A stretch of 10,441 nt of DNA from an uncultured Clostridia bacterium (GCA_945910975.1 CAMDZY010000052.1:1-10441), one strand, 5' to 3'. Numbered from the stretch's first letter, positions 1-6,057 are shown. The notes: generated by a model not told the origin, from the sequence alone. Made by a program: numbers and translations.

Positions 1-786
1 CTCGGCTGTGGGTTTTCTGTTTTGATTCAGGCTGATATCACTCCGACCCACCAGTGTGACATTCCCGATGGTTGTCACCTCGTCACATAAAATAGTGATA
101 CCGTTTTCTACCAGTGCAGCTTGCAGCTGTGCCGGGGTGTAGTTGGGTGTGTCGGTATAAAAGGAGTTGTCGTGATTTCCATAGGAAAAAAACACGCCAT
201 ATTTGCATTTTATATTGCCCAATTCCTGACAAACCGCCCGCATATCCTCCAGTGTCGTCTGTTCCTCAAAAATATCTCCCGTCAGCAGAACCACATCCGG
301 GTTCCGTTGGCTGATTTCTTCGCAGGTACCGGTCAAACGCTCCGGTGTGGTCAAGTCGGTCGTGTGAACATCCGCCAGTTGGACGATAGTAAATTGGACG
401 TCCTTGTCGGTATGTAGCGTGTAATCCGTACGCACCACATGGAACATATTATACGCGCCCAAGCCCAGCACCAACGCGGTCACGCCAAGCGCCAGTATGC
501 CGGAGGAACAAATCAGACCGACCTTGCGATTGTGGCGGGAGAACGTATAAGCCAAATTTAAAATTGCGGAGATCACCACAAAGTGCAGCAATATCAAGGT
601 ATACATACTGCTTATTTGCAGCATCGGAAGCGCCAATGCAACGCTGAACAGCCAAATCCAGACGTTTTGTCTGCCGGTCGGCTTTCGATCGCGCCACAGC
701 CTGAACAGCCGCCGCAGATAAAAATGCAGATAGGCGGCAACGCCCAACAAAATCAGCGCGATCATTGCGTAAAACGCAAATTGCAT
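1..786 (-). CDS. Membrane-anchored metallophosphoesterase (C-terminus beyond window)
   Basis: The frame is open from an ATG at 786-784 to the left edge, giving 262 visible residues. AAAGGAG lies 10 bases upstream of the ATG. The first ~115 residues hold about four hydrophobic segments (roughly 2-24, 43-57, 61-80, 91-113), so the protein is probably membrane-embedded with the catalytic domain following. The calcineurin-like metallophosphoesterase motifs appear in order: D139-x-H141 in LADVH, G170-D171 in LLTGD, and G203-N-H-D206. In the family these bind a two-metal centre that hydrolyses phosphoesters; relatives such as YkuE act at the envelope. The last His motifs (GHxH) would lie past the edge, so completeness cannot be judged. 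The substrate is unknown. The gene has its own promoter and is separated from the upstream cassette by a terminator, so it is probably an independent unit. Confidence 0.88.
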   Translation of the reverse strand, partial: MQFAFYAMIALILLGVAAYLHFYLRRLFRLWRDRKPTGRQNVWIWLFSVALALPMLQISSMYTLILLHFVVISAILNLAYTFSRHNRKVGLICSSGILALGVTALVLGLGAYNMFHVVRTDYTLHTDKDVQFTIVQLADVHTTDLTTPERLTGTCEEISQRNPDVVLLTGDIFEEQTTLEDMRAVCQELGNIKCKYGVFFSYGNHDNSFYTDTPNYTPAQLQAALVENGITILCDEVTTIGNVTLVGRSDISLNQNRKPTAE

Positions 787-820
787 CTCAATTTCACTCC
801 TTTTGGCGCAGTTCTTTATT

Positions 821-849
821 ATTGTAAAGGATTCTTTCCCGCACGTCAA
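821..849 (-). promoter_or_regulatory. Sigma-A promoter of the metallophosphoesterase gene
   Basis: On the minus strand TTGACG (849-844) is followed after exactly 17 bases by TACAAT (826-821). Each box is one mismatch from consensus. The start point would be near 814, giving a leader of about 28 bases that contains the AAAGGAG site. Confidence 0.8.
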
Positions 850-890
850 CATTTTCGGCGGGAAAAATCTGCTTTTCCGTTTAAAATGTC

Positions 891-928
891 AAAGACGGCT
901 GCGACCTTGGCAGACCGCAGCCGTCTTT
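891..928 (-). terminator. Intrinsic terminator after the peptidoglycan-binding cassette
   Basis: A perfect 13-bp inverted repeat (891-903 with 916-928) encloses a 12-base loop. It begins four bases after the stop codon of the last cassette gene. On the minus strand the stem ends in TCTTT, followed by GACATTTT, so the U-tract is interrupted and the terminator may be leaky. Confidence 0.72.
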
Positions 929-932
929 CATG

Positions 933-1466
933 CTATCTGTAATTGCCGTCACCCGCCATTGCGCGGTAGACACGGTTGAGAAGCTCGTAGAAGGTTTTGT
1001 CGATCACCGGGTTGGCATCCATCTCCGACATCGATTTCAAAAAAGAAACCGCCTGTTGGCTTGGCAGATCGTGGACGCCGGTAATATTGGCCGCCGGCAT
1101 ATTGACAAGCAAGCCGGACAGCACCCGAAGCATGGACTGGATCAAAAACAGATGCTGGTTCTGCTCCCCCGGCAAGATGCGCTGGTTGGGCTGCAACACA
1201 ATCAGGAGTGGCGCAGCCTGCATCTGATCGGTGCGTGATTGCTGATATTGCCGGGTCAGTTGCTGCCATGTCGCAAAGTTTGCCACGCCGGTCGCCGGTA
1301 GGCCGACTGCGCGCTGATAGTTGCGCACGGCATTTTTTGTTTGCTGGCCGTAAGTCCCATCGGGGATGATGTTGGAAAGGTTGCCGTTGTCGGTGTCGAT
1401 CATGCGCAGCATCGTCTGTAAACTGCGCACCGGTTTGCCTAAGTAAAAGCTTTCCGGAACTACCAT
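933..1466 (-). CDS. Protein of two tandem peptidoglycan-binding (PG_binding_1) domains
   Basis: 177 residues starting at an ATG with GAGGTGA just upstream. Residues 8-74 form a clear PG_binding_1 domain: the LQTML helix, then DGTYGQQTKNAVRNYQ and a closing FATWQQL. Residues 99-167 look like a decayed second copy that keeps the helix (LIQSML) and the spacing but has lost the DGxYG signature. In this family such domains bind peptidoglycan, often in spore cortex-lytic enzymes. No catalytic domain, signal peptide or membrane segment is visible, so the protein probably acts as a wall- or cortex-binding partner. It is the last gene of the cassette. Its Shine-Dalgarno overlaps the TGA of the upstream gene (stop-to-start gap 9 bases), suggesting coupled translation. 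The repeats continue the pattern of the preceding protein, as if one long protein had been divided in two. Confidence 0.85.
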   Translation of the reverse strand: MVVPESFYLGKPVRSLQTMLRMIDTDNGNLSNIIPDGTYGQQTKNAVRNYQRAVGLPATGVANFATWQQLTRQYQQSRTDQMQAAPLLIVLQPNQRILPGEQNQHLFLIQSMLRVLSGLLVNMPAANITGVHDLPSQQAVSFLKSMSEMDANPVIDKTFYELLNRVYRAMAGDGNYR

Positions 1467-1475
1467 GTAATCACC

Positions 1476-2666
1476 TCAATCCTGACTGCCGGGCTGCAAG
1501 CCACCGGCAGGATACTGCAAAAAGCGGGACGATTCGGCAAAATCGTGCGCTTCTCCGGAGCCGTTGTTTTCCGGGAAGTTGACCTCCGAGCGCAGCACCG
1601 TGTTTTCGATTCCGGCAAACTGGTCGTAAATCGCATCCCACGTGGCACGGCCGACGGTTCCGGTCTGCGGAAGTCCCGCATATTCCTGGAAGCCAAGCAC
1701 CGCCTGACGGGTCGCCTGACCGTAAATTCCGTCAACTGCCAGCGGCGGCACAGTGTCCACAAACTGTGAGATGATTGACAGCATATACTGTAGGTGCTCC
1801 ACATCGACGCCCCGGCTGCCGACCTGTAGTGCTTCGGGATACTGCCAGTTGATGCCGTAAAACCGTTGCCCCTCGGAGTTCAATTCCGCCAGCCGTGTCA
1901 CGCCTACATAGATGCGCACCAGCTGATACCACGTTTCCCGACCCACGATGCCGTCTGCGGCCAAACCAAACACCTGCTGGAACTCCCGCACGGCATTTTC
2001 CGTGGCCTCGCCATAGATACCGTCCGCCGCTACCTTGGGGATCGCAGGATAGTTTTGCGCGATCCGGTTCAGCTCTGCCTGCACCACCACGACCTCCGGC
2101 CCGGTGGAGCCAACCTTGAGCGGTGTGCCGGGGTAAGAGGGCGTCGGATCCTCCTTGGGCGCATTGCTGACGATCTCGATATCATCTCCATAGTAATGGC
2201 GCAAAATGTCCACCGAATCGTAACCCTCTCTGGCCAGATACTCCGACCCCCACTGGCTCAGGCCATCGCAGGTAACCGTTGTGCCGTTGCAAAACTTTGC
2301 GGCCAGCGGTTCCACAACGCCGGCGCGGCGCACATAGCTGTCAAAGATTTCATCCACAATGTCGGAAATCGGTTGAAAAAAGCTGCGTCCGTTGACAAAA
2401 TTCTGGTCATAGGCGGTTGAGGACGTAATATCAAACGGATAACCGCGGCTGCGGTAGAATTCCGTATATACCCGATTCAGCGCGAAAGAAGTGATCGCCA
2501 AAATATTCGCGCGCAGGGCGCTTTCGCTCCATGTGGGATAAATCTCGCTGGAGGCAACATTCTTTACATAGTCAGTGAACGGAACGGTCACATTCTCCGC
2601 CGGTGCGGAGGGTGCGCCAAGATGCACGGTGATATAGTTTGGTATGTATGGAATGACTGTCGGCAT
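1476..2666 (-). CDS. SpoIID/LytB-like protein with two peptidoglycan-binding domains
   Basis: 396 residues. I chose the ATG at 2666 because GAGG lies 5 bases before it; the in-frame GTG at 2672 overlaps that Shine-Dalgarno and is unlikely. Residues ~10-165 resemble SpoIID/LytB: a VPFTDYVKNVASSEIYP segment with Glu41 at the position of the family's catalytic Glu, ALRANILAITSFAL in place of the usual ALKAQAVAARTYA, and GLSQWGSEYLAREG plus ILRHYYG matching the GMSQ...ILxHYY end. Cys126 and Cys133 flank a short loop. Residues ~183-249 and ~280-347 are PG_binding_1 domains, each with DGIYGxAT and GRxTW signatures. SpoIID is a lytic transglycosylase acting on denuded glycan strands during engulfment. 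Unlike SpoIID, no N-terminal membrane anchor or signal peptide is seen here, so a location inside the mother cell or spore layers is inferred. Activity is uncertain because the domain is divergent. Confidence 0.83.
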   Translation of the reverse strand: MPTVIPYIPNYITVHLGAPSAPAENVTVPFTDYVKNVASSEIYPTWSESALRANILAITSFALNRVYTEFYRSRGYPFDITSSTAYDQNFVNGRSFFQPISDIVDEIFDSYVRRAGVVEPLAAKFCNGTTVTCDGLSQWGSEYLAREGYDSVDILRHYYGDDIEIVSNAPKEDPTPSYPGTPLKVGSTGPEVVVVQAELNRIAQNYPAIPKVAADGIYGEATENAVREFQQVFGLAADGIVGRETWYQLVRIYVGVTRLAELNSEGQRFYGINWQYPEALQVGSRGVDVEHLQYMLSIISQFVDTVPPLAVDGIYGQATRQAVLGFQEYAGLPQTGTVGRATWDAIYDQFAGIENTVLRSEVNFPENNGSGEAHDFAESSRFLQYPAGGLQPGSQD

Positions 2667-2673
2667 AGGCACC

Positions 2674-3045
2674 TCACAAATTCTGCGGCGGCGTGTTCAG
2701 GTTCTCGGTCTGATCCCAATTTTCAGGCAGAAGTGTGATGGGAACCAGTTGAAAATCCTGCTGCGTGGTTACGCCCGGGAAAATTTGAATGTTTCTTGCC
2801 GAAACGCCGATATACTCCGGGTGATCGACCACGGCATCGATCACCGCAAACGGCTTGACGGTTCCCGGCGAAAGGCTGGCGCTTTCGTCCGGTGTGGGAA
2901 CCGCCAACGGCGCTGTTTTTCCGCTGATGTCGGTTGTCCGGGTGGCCAGCAGACGTCCGCCCTGCGTAATTACCACAATGGCGCCTGCAATGGGAAGCTG
3001 TGCGTTTGCCGTGTATACGTGTGTAACAAAATACCCCTCTGACAT
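2674..3045 (-). CDS. Small beta-rich Ig/transthyretin-like (carboxypeptidase regulatory-like) protein
   Basis: 123 residues from an ATG preceded by GGAGGTG at ideal spacing. The pattern (PIAGAIVVITQ, then LLATRTTDISGKTAPL, then a hydrophobic strand and YIGVSARNIQIFPG) matches the beta-sandwich of carboxypeptidase regulatory-like domains, where a P-x-x-G-A start and a T-D-x-x-G-K turn are typical. The C-terminus is an extended tail rich in Pro, Asn and Gln that ends in TPPQNL. No signal peptide, LPxTG motif or membrane segment is visible. Such domains are usually non-catalytic adhesion or scaffold modules. The gene sits 7 bases ahead of the SpoIID-like gene, and its TGA stop is part of that gene's Shine-Dalgarno, so the two are probably made together. 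The function is unknown; a structural partner of the peptidoglycan-binding proteins is inferred from the neighbourhood only. Confidence 0.75.
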   Translation of the reverse strand: MSEGYFVTHVYTANAQLPIAGAIVVITQGGRLLATRTTDISGKTAPLAVPTPDESASLSPGTVKPFAVIDAVVDHPEYIGVSARNIQIFPGVTTQQDFQLVPITLLPENWDQTENLNTPPQNL

Positions 3046-3072
3046 AGAACACCTCCAATAAAATTCTCAGAG

Positions 3073-3100
3073 TATTCTATGCCGTAGGGGGCAAATTGGT
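3073..3100 (-). promoter_or_regulatory. Possible sporulation (sigma-K or sigma-E type) promoter of the cassette
   Basis: On the minus strand CATAGAATA (3081-3073) fits the sigma-K -10 pattern CATAnnnTA and is one base from the sigma-E -10 CATACAAT. An ACC (3100-3098) lies 16 bases upstream, as expected for the short sigma-K -35. No sigma-A promoter is apparent in this 54-base gap. The boxes are short and could be chance, though CATAGAAT recurs upstream of the neighbouring gene. Confidence 0.35.
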
Positions 3101-3528
3101 TACAGATAGGCCTTCATTTGGTCAATATTGGCCTGCTCGGTCTGCAAAAGGCGGTTGGACAGCGCGGAAACCTTCGGATCCAGCACCCCCATCGTGCGGA
3201 TGGACTGGATGCTTTTGATCATGCCCTTTGTGTTTCCCTCGATCATCATCTCCGCTACCCTTGAGCGGGAGCCGTCCGATTTCATCTTCATGGAGGTTGC
3301 CATCATGTTCCCCCATTTTGCAAATGCGCTGAGATTTTTGGGCGTTCCGCCGTGTTCATGCAGCAATTGGTCGGCCTCCTGATAAATCGCGTCATATTCC
3401 CGCAGCTGGCTTTGCAGCACATTATGGAACTCGCCCGACATACCGCCTTTCATCACCGAATGAATCCCCACCTGACCCATTTTTGTGGTCTTTCGAATTT
3501 CATTGAGCATTTCACAATCCTGTTGCAT
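3100..3528 (-). CDS. Uncharacterised all-helical protein, possibly ferritin-like fold
   Basis: 142 residues starting at an ATG with AGGTG five bases upstream. I do not recognise a named family. The sequence is almost entirely amphipathic helix, without signal peptide, membrane segment or cysteine-rich motif beyond one Cys at residue 5. Four helices can be drawn: about 5-28, 33-58, 67-97 and 99-141, with a short break at HEHGGTPKN (57-65). Repeated Glu/His positions (H23, E33, H35, E44, E51, H57) and the C-terminal LLQTEQANIDQMKAYL recall DUF2383-like, ferritin-superfamily proteins, but metal ligands cannot be assigned by eye. It is Met-rich (15 or so Met). It lies 54 bases upstream of the peptidoglycan-binding cassette on the same strand with no terminator between, so read-through is possible. 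A role in spores or stress is conceivable but not shown. Confidence 0.7.
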   Translation of the reverse strand: MQQDCEMLNEIRKTTKMGQVGIHSVMKGGMSGEFHNVLQSQLREYDAIYQEADQLLHEHGGTPKNLSAFAKWGNMMATSMKMKSDGSRSRVAEMMIEGNTKGMIKSIQSIRTMGVLDPKVSALSNRLLQTEQANIDQMKAYL

Positions 3529-3564
3529 ACGATCACCTCGGGATTAGTGTTTGACTTTTTTCGG

Positions 3565-3572
3565 ATTCTATG
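3565..3572 (-). promoter_or_regulatory. Second CATAGAAT box, candidate -10 of the helical protein gene
   Basis: GCATAGAAT on the minus strand (3573-3565) is identical over nine bases to the box upstream of the next gene. It lies 36 bases before the start codon. No convincing -35 is visible, so it is offered mainly because of the repetition. Confidence 0.28.
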
Positions 3573-3626
3573 CAAGCGATCCGTCTTTTGGCACATACTA
3601 TGGCAAACAGGAAAAGAGGACAAACG

Positions 3627-4184
3627 ATGGAATATACCATGCAAATTGCGGGATTGCAGCGCACACTGCCGCTGTGCAAGCTGAACGACGAGCTGATGAT
3701 CGGCGCATTTGTGATTTTCGGTGATCCCGAACTGACCACGGCGGCCGCCAAGGCGCTGCTGGAGCGTGCGCCGGAATATGATTATATGATCACCGCAGAA
3801 TCCAAGGGGATCCCGCTGATTCACGAAATGGCGCGGCTGGACGGTAACCGCCGCTACATTTTGGCGCGTAAAGTTCCAAAGCTGTATATGCAGCATCCCA
3901 TGCACGTCACCGTGCGCTCCATCACTACAGCCGCCGAGCAGACATTGTATCTCGACGGTCAGGATGCCCGGCGCATTGCAAACAAGCGGGTTTTGATCGT
4001 GGACGATGTGATCTCCACCGGCGAATCGCTCCATGCGCTGGAAGCGTTGGTGGAAAAGGCCGGCGGCATAATCTGCGGAAGAATGGCTATTTTGGCAGAG
4101 GGCAACGCACGCAGCCGGAAGGATCTGATTTATCTCGAGCAGCTTCCCCTGTTCCGTGCTGACGGATCGCCGATTTTAGATTGA
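3627..4184 (+). CDS. Purine-type phosphoribosyltransferase (adenine/xanthine PRTase-like)
   Basis: 185 residues. The ATG at 3627 is preferred because AGAGGA lies six bases upstream and the family similarity begins there; an earlier in-frame ATG at 3570 has no ribosome binding site. The type I PRTase signature is clear: VLIVDDVISTGES at 122-134 binds PRPP through its two Asp and the following TG. ESKGI at 58-62 and ARKVPK at 80-85 correspond to the pyrophosphate-binding loop and flexible loop of the adenine/xanthine branch; HVTVRSITTAAEQTLYL resembles the strand pair seen in Xpt and the PurR C-terminal domain. The family transfers ribose-5-phosphate from PRPP to a free base (purine salvage), in the cytoplasm. 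The exact base cannot be told, and a regulatory role is possible. The gene is monocistronic, diverging from the cassette and ending at a strong terminator. Confidence 0.85.
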   Translation: MEYTMQIAGLQRTLPLCKLNDELMIGAFVIFGDPELTTAAAKALLERAPEYDYMITAESKGIPLIHEMARLDGNRRYILARKVPKLYMQHPMHVTVRSITTAAEQTLYLDGQDARRIANKRVLIVDDVISTGESLHALEALVEKAGGIICGRMAILAEGNARSRKDLIYLEQLPLFRADGSPILD

Positions 4185-4190
4185 CAAAAT

Positions 4191-4235
4191 TCCCCGGTTT
4201 TATCCTGTTATAAGATAAAACCGGGGGATTCTTTT
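4191..4235 (+). terminator. Intrinsic terminator of the phosphoribosyltransferase gene
   Basis: A perfect 13-bp stem (4192-4204 with 4214-4226) has a nine-base loop and is followed by GATTCTTTT. It starts six bases after the stop codon and isolates this gene from the lipid operon. Confidence 0.88.
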
Positions 4236-4265
4236 AGAGCGATTGCCGAATTCTGCGCAAAATGA

Positions 4266-4294
4266 TTGACGGACATTTCTTTTTTTAGTATAAT
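4266..4294 (+). promoter_or_regulatory. Sigma-A promoter of the plsY-glycosyltransferase operon
   Basis: TTGACG (4266-4271), a 17-base T-rich spacer and a perfect TATAAT (4289-4294). Transcription should start near 4301. The TTG of the -35 box happens to be in frame with plsY, so any gene model starting at 4266 is wrong. Confidence 0.9.
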
Positions 4295-4322
4295 ACTCAA
4301 CACAAAGAAAGGGGCGATCGGG

Positions 4323-4925
4323 ATGAACAGAGCCATCTATTTTGCATTGTTCGGATATCTGTCCGGCAGTATTTTATACGCAAGGGTTTTTACCCGCCTG
4401 TTTGGCAAAGAAGCTCTGTTGGAGGAAAGTCCGGATAAAAATCCCGGCACGTTCAACGCGTTCAAGGCCGGTGGTTTCTGGTGCGGCCTGCTCACGCTGG
4501 CGTTTGATTTGCTCAAGGGCTATTTGCCGGTGATGCTCTATCTGCGGGGCGCGTTCACGCAGTGGGGGCTGGCGCTGGTTCTGTCTGCGCCGGTGCTTGG
4601 GCATAATTTTTCCGTTCTCTACAAATTTAAGGGCGGCAAGGGCATTGCCGTCACCTTCGGTTGCCTGCTGGGACTGCCGCAGGTTCTGCCCGTGGGCATT
4701 CTGGCGGCCGGATTTCTCTTTTTCTCGCTTGTTCTGTGCATCACCCCGCACTATCACCGCACGATTGTAGCATATTTGTTCGCCGCGCTAAGCATGGTTT
4801 TGCTGCGCGTGGCGCGTGGGGTACGATACGGATTTTTTATTTCCACGCTGGCCGTCTGCACCCGGCTGCTGCAAAGCAAGGAAGCAAAAGAAAAATGTAA
4901 GGTGGTTTTGCCTTGGAAGCGTTAA
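4323..4925 (+). CDS. plsY: PlsY-like glycerol-3-phosphate acyltransferase (divergent)
   Basis: 200 residues from the ATG at 4323, with AAAGGGG eight bases upstream and start about 22 bases after the predicted transcript start. PlsY is a membrane enzyme that transfers an acyl group from acyl-phosphate to sn-glycerol-3-phosphate, the first step of phospholipid synthesis. Several hydrophobic segments are visible (about 4-21, 50-75, 80-97, 108-142, 147-163). Motif 1 is SGSIL near residues 14-18. Motif 3 is intact: GHNFSVLYKFKGGKGIAV at 93-110. Motif 2, usually GSGNxGxTN, is replaced by NPGTFNAFKAGG at 40-51, so only the Gly and Asn remain recognisable. Length fits the family. The stop codon lies inside the next gene, a diacylglycerol glycosyltransferase, so the two probably work on the same lipid pathway. 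Reduced or altered specificity is possible. Confidence 0.85.
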   Translation: MNRAIYFALFGYLSGSILYARVFTRLFGKEALLEESPDKNPGTFNAFKAGGFWCGLLTLAFDLLKGYLPVMLYLRGAFTQWGLALVLSAPVLGHNFSVLYKFKGGKGIAVTFGCLLGLPQVLPVGILAAGFLFFSLVLCITPHYHRTIVAYLFAALSMVLLRVARGVRYGFFISTLAVCTRLLQSKEAKEKCKVVLPWKR

Positions 4926-6022
4926 TCTTATCCTGCGGAACCGGCGGCGGACATAATGCAGCAGGCGCCGCCATCATGGAGGAGCTGCAGCGGCGGGGGC
5001 ATCAGGTGCAGATGTGCAATCCCTACACGCTGAGAAGTACGCGTCTTTCCCAACGCATTGACCATACCTACATTGGCTTGGTGCAGCGTGCGCCGTGGGC
5101 GTTCGGCTTTGTCTACTGCATCGGAAATCTCTACCGGCGCTTGCCCTTCCGCTCCCCGGTGTACTTTGCCAACCGCGCGATGGGCGATACGCTGGCGGAA
5201 TATTTTGCCGCACATCATGTGGATCTTGTCATTATGCCGCATCTGTTTCCGGCCGAAATTTTGACCAATATGAAGGCGCACGGACACGCCGTGCCAAAAA
5301 TGATGTTCGTTGCTACGGACTATGTCTGCACGCCCTTTACGGAAGAAACCGACTGCGACGCCTATGTGATTCCGTCTGCGGCACTTGCCTGTGACTTTGT
5401 CCGGCGCGGGATTCCGCAGGACAAGCTGCACCCGCTGGGAATCCCAAGCAAGGCGCAGTTTCACACGTCCTTGCCCCGGAGCGGCGCCAAGCGGCAGCTG
5501 GGACTGGACGAAAAGCGAAAGTACATTCTGGTAATTGGCGGCAGCATGGGCGCGGGGAGCTTGGTTCAAATTGCGCGCCGTTTGCTCTCCGCACCGCCGG
5601 AGAATGCCGGGATCATTGTTATATGCGGCAGCAATCAGAAGCTCTACCGGCGGTTGCAGAAAAAATTTGGCGCGCAGCTGATTTTGGTGCAGCAGACCGA
5701 TCAGATGGCCGCTTACATGAAAGCCTGTGACTGGGTGCTCAGCAAACCGGGTGGACTTTCCTCCACCGAAGCCGCCGTTGCGCAGACTGCGCTGCTACAT
5801 ATCACGCCCATCCCCGGCTGTGAAACACGAAATATGCGCTATTTTGCCGAAAACGGCCTGAGCATTCCCATTCGCCATAGGCGGCAGCTCCTGCCGGCCT
5901 TGCAGGCTTTGTCTACGCCGGAAGCACAAACGCGAATGAAAAAGCGGCAACGCGAAGTTATCAACGCGCACGCCGCAGCGGATATCTGTGATTTGGCGGA
6001 ACAGATGGTACAGATAAAATAA
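4913..6022 (+). CDS. GT28 diacylglycerol glycosyltransferase (MGDG synthase/UgtP-like)
   Basis: 369 residues. The TTG start is supported by AAGGTGG seven bases upstream and because the first strand (ALILSCGTGGGHNAAG) would be lost from any later start. GGGHN at 11-15 is the MGDG-synthase N-terminal motif; the N-domain contains ATDY at 134-137. The C-terminal Rossmann-like domain has GGSMGAGS at 209-216 and the nucleotide-sugar site SKPGGLSSTEA at 277-287. The family moves a hexose from UDP-sugar to diacylglycerol at the inner membrane face, giving glycolipids that serve as membrane lipids or lipoteichoic acid anchors. The gene overlaps plsY by 13 bases, so translation is probably coupled. The TTG start may keep its level below that of PlsY. 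MurG and the processive glucosyl variants share this fold, so sugar and acceptor are inferred. Confidence 0.87.
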   Translation: MEALILSCGTGGGHNAAGAAIMEELQRRGHQVQMCNPYTLRSTRLSQRIDHTYIGLVQRAPWAFGFVYCIGNLYRRLPFRSPVYFANRAMGDTLAEYFAAHHVDLVIMPHLFPAEILTNMKAHGHAVPKMMFVATDYVCTPFTEETDCDAYVIPSAALACDFVRRGIPQDKLHPLGIPSKAQFHTSLPRSGAKRQLGLDEKRKYILVIGGSMGAGSLVQIARRLLSAPPENAGIIVICGSNQKLYRRLQKKFGAQLILVQQTDQMAAYMKACDWVLSKPGGLSSTEAAVAQTALLHITPIPGCETRNMRYFAENGLSIPIRHRRQLLPALQALSTPEAQTRMKKRQREVINAHAAADICDLAEQMVQIK

Positions 6023-6029
6023 ATACACA

Positions 6030-6057
6030 AAGAGGCTGTCTATGCAGACAGCCTCTT
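6030..6057. terminator. Bidirectional intrinsic terminator between the convergent lipid operon and rpsU
   Basis: A perfect 12-bp stem (6030-6041 with 6046-6057) closes a four-base ATGC loop. It lies eight bases past the glycosyltransferase stop and about 25 bases past the rpsU stop on the other strand. On the plus strand it is followed by GATGTTATTT and on the minus strand by a better T-rich run (TTTGTGTATTTATTTT, counting the end of the stem). Confidence 0.82.

Noticed and set aside
449..697. 82-codon minus-strand frame within the metallophosphoesterase gene
   Set aside because: It is a different frame on the same strand; the real frame carries all the metal-binding motifs and runs through to the edge.
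3570..3626. Earlier ATG for the phosphoribosyltransferase
   Set aside because: No Shine-Dalgarno precedes it, and the added 19 residues do not fit the family; the ATG at 3627 has AGAGGA at proper spacing.
4266..4322. N-terminal extension of plsY from a TTG at 4266
   Set aside because: That TTG is part of the -35 box and lies upstream of the predicted transcription start; the ATG at 4323 has a good Shine-Dalgarno.
4928..5569. 213-codon minus-strand frame opposite the glycosyltransferase
   Set aside because: It is antisense to a gene with full GT28 motifs, and no ribosome binding site or domain is seen.
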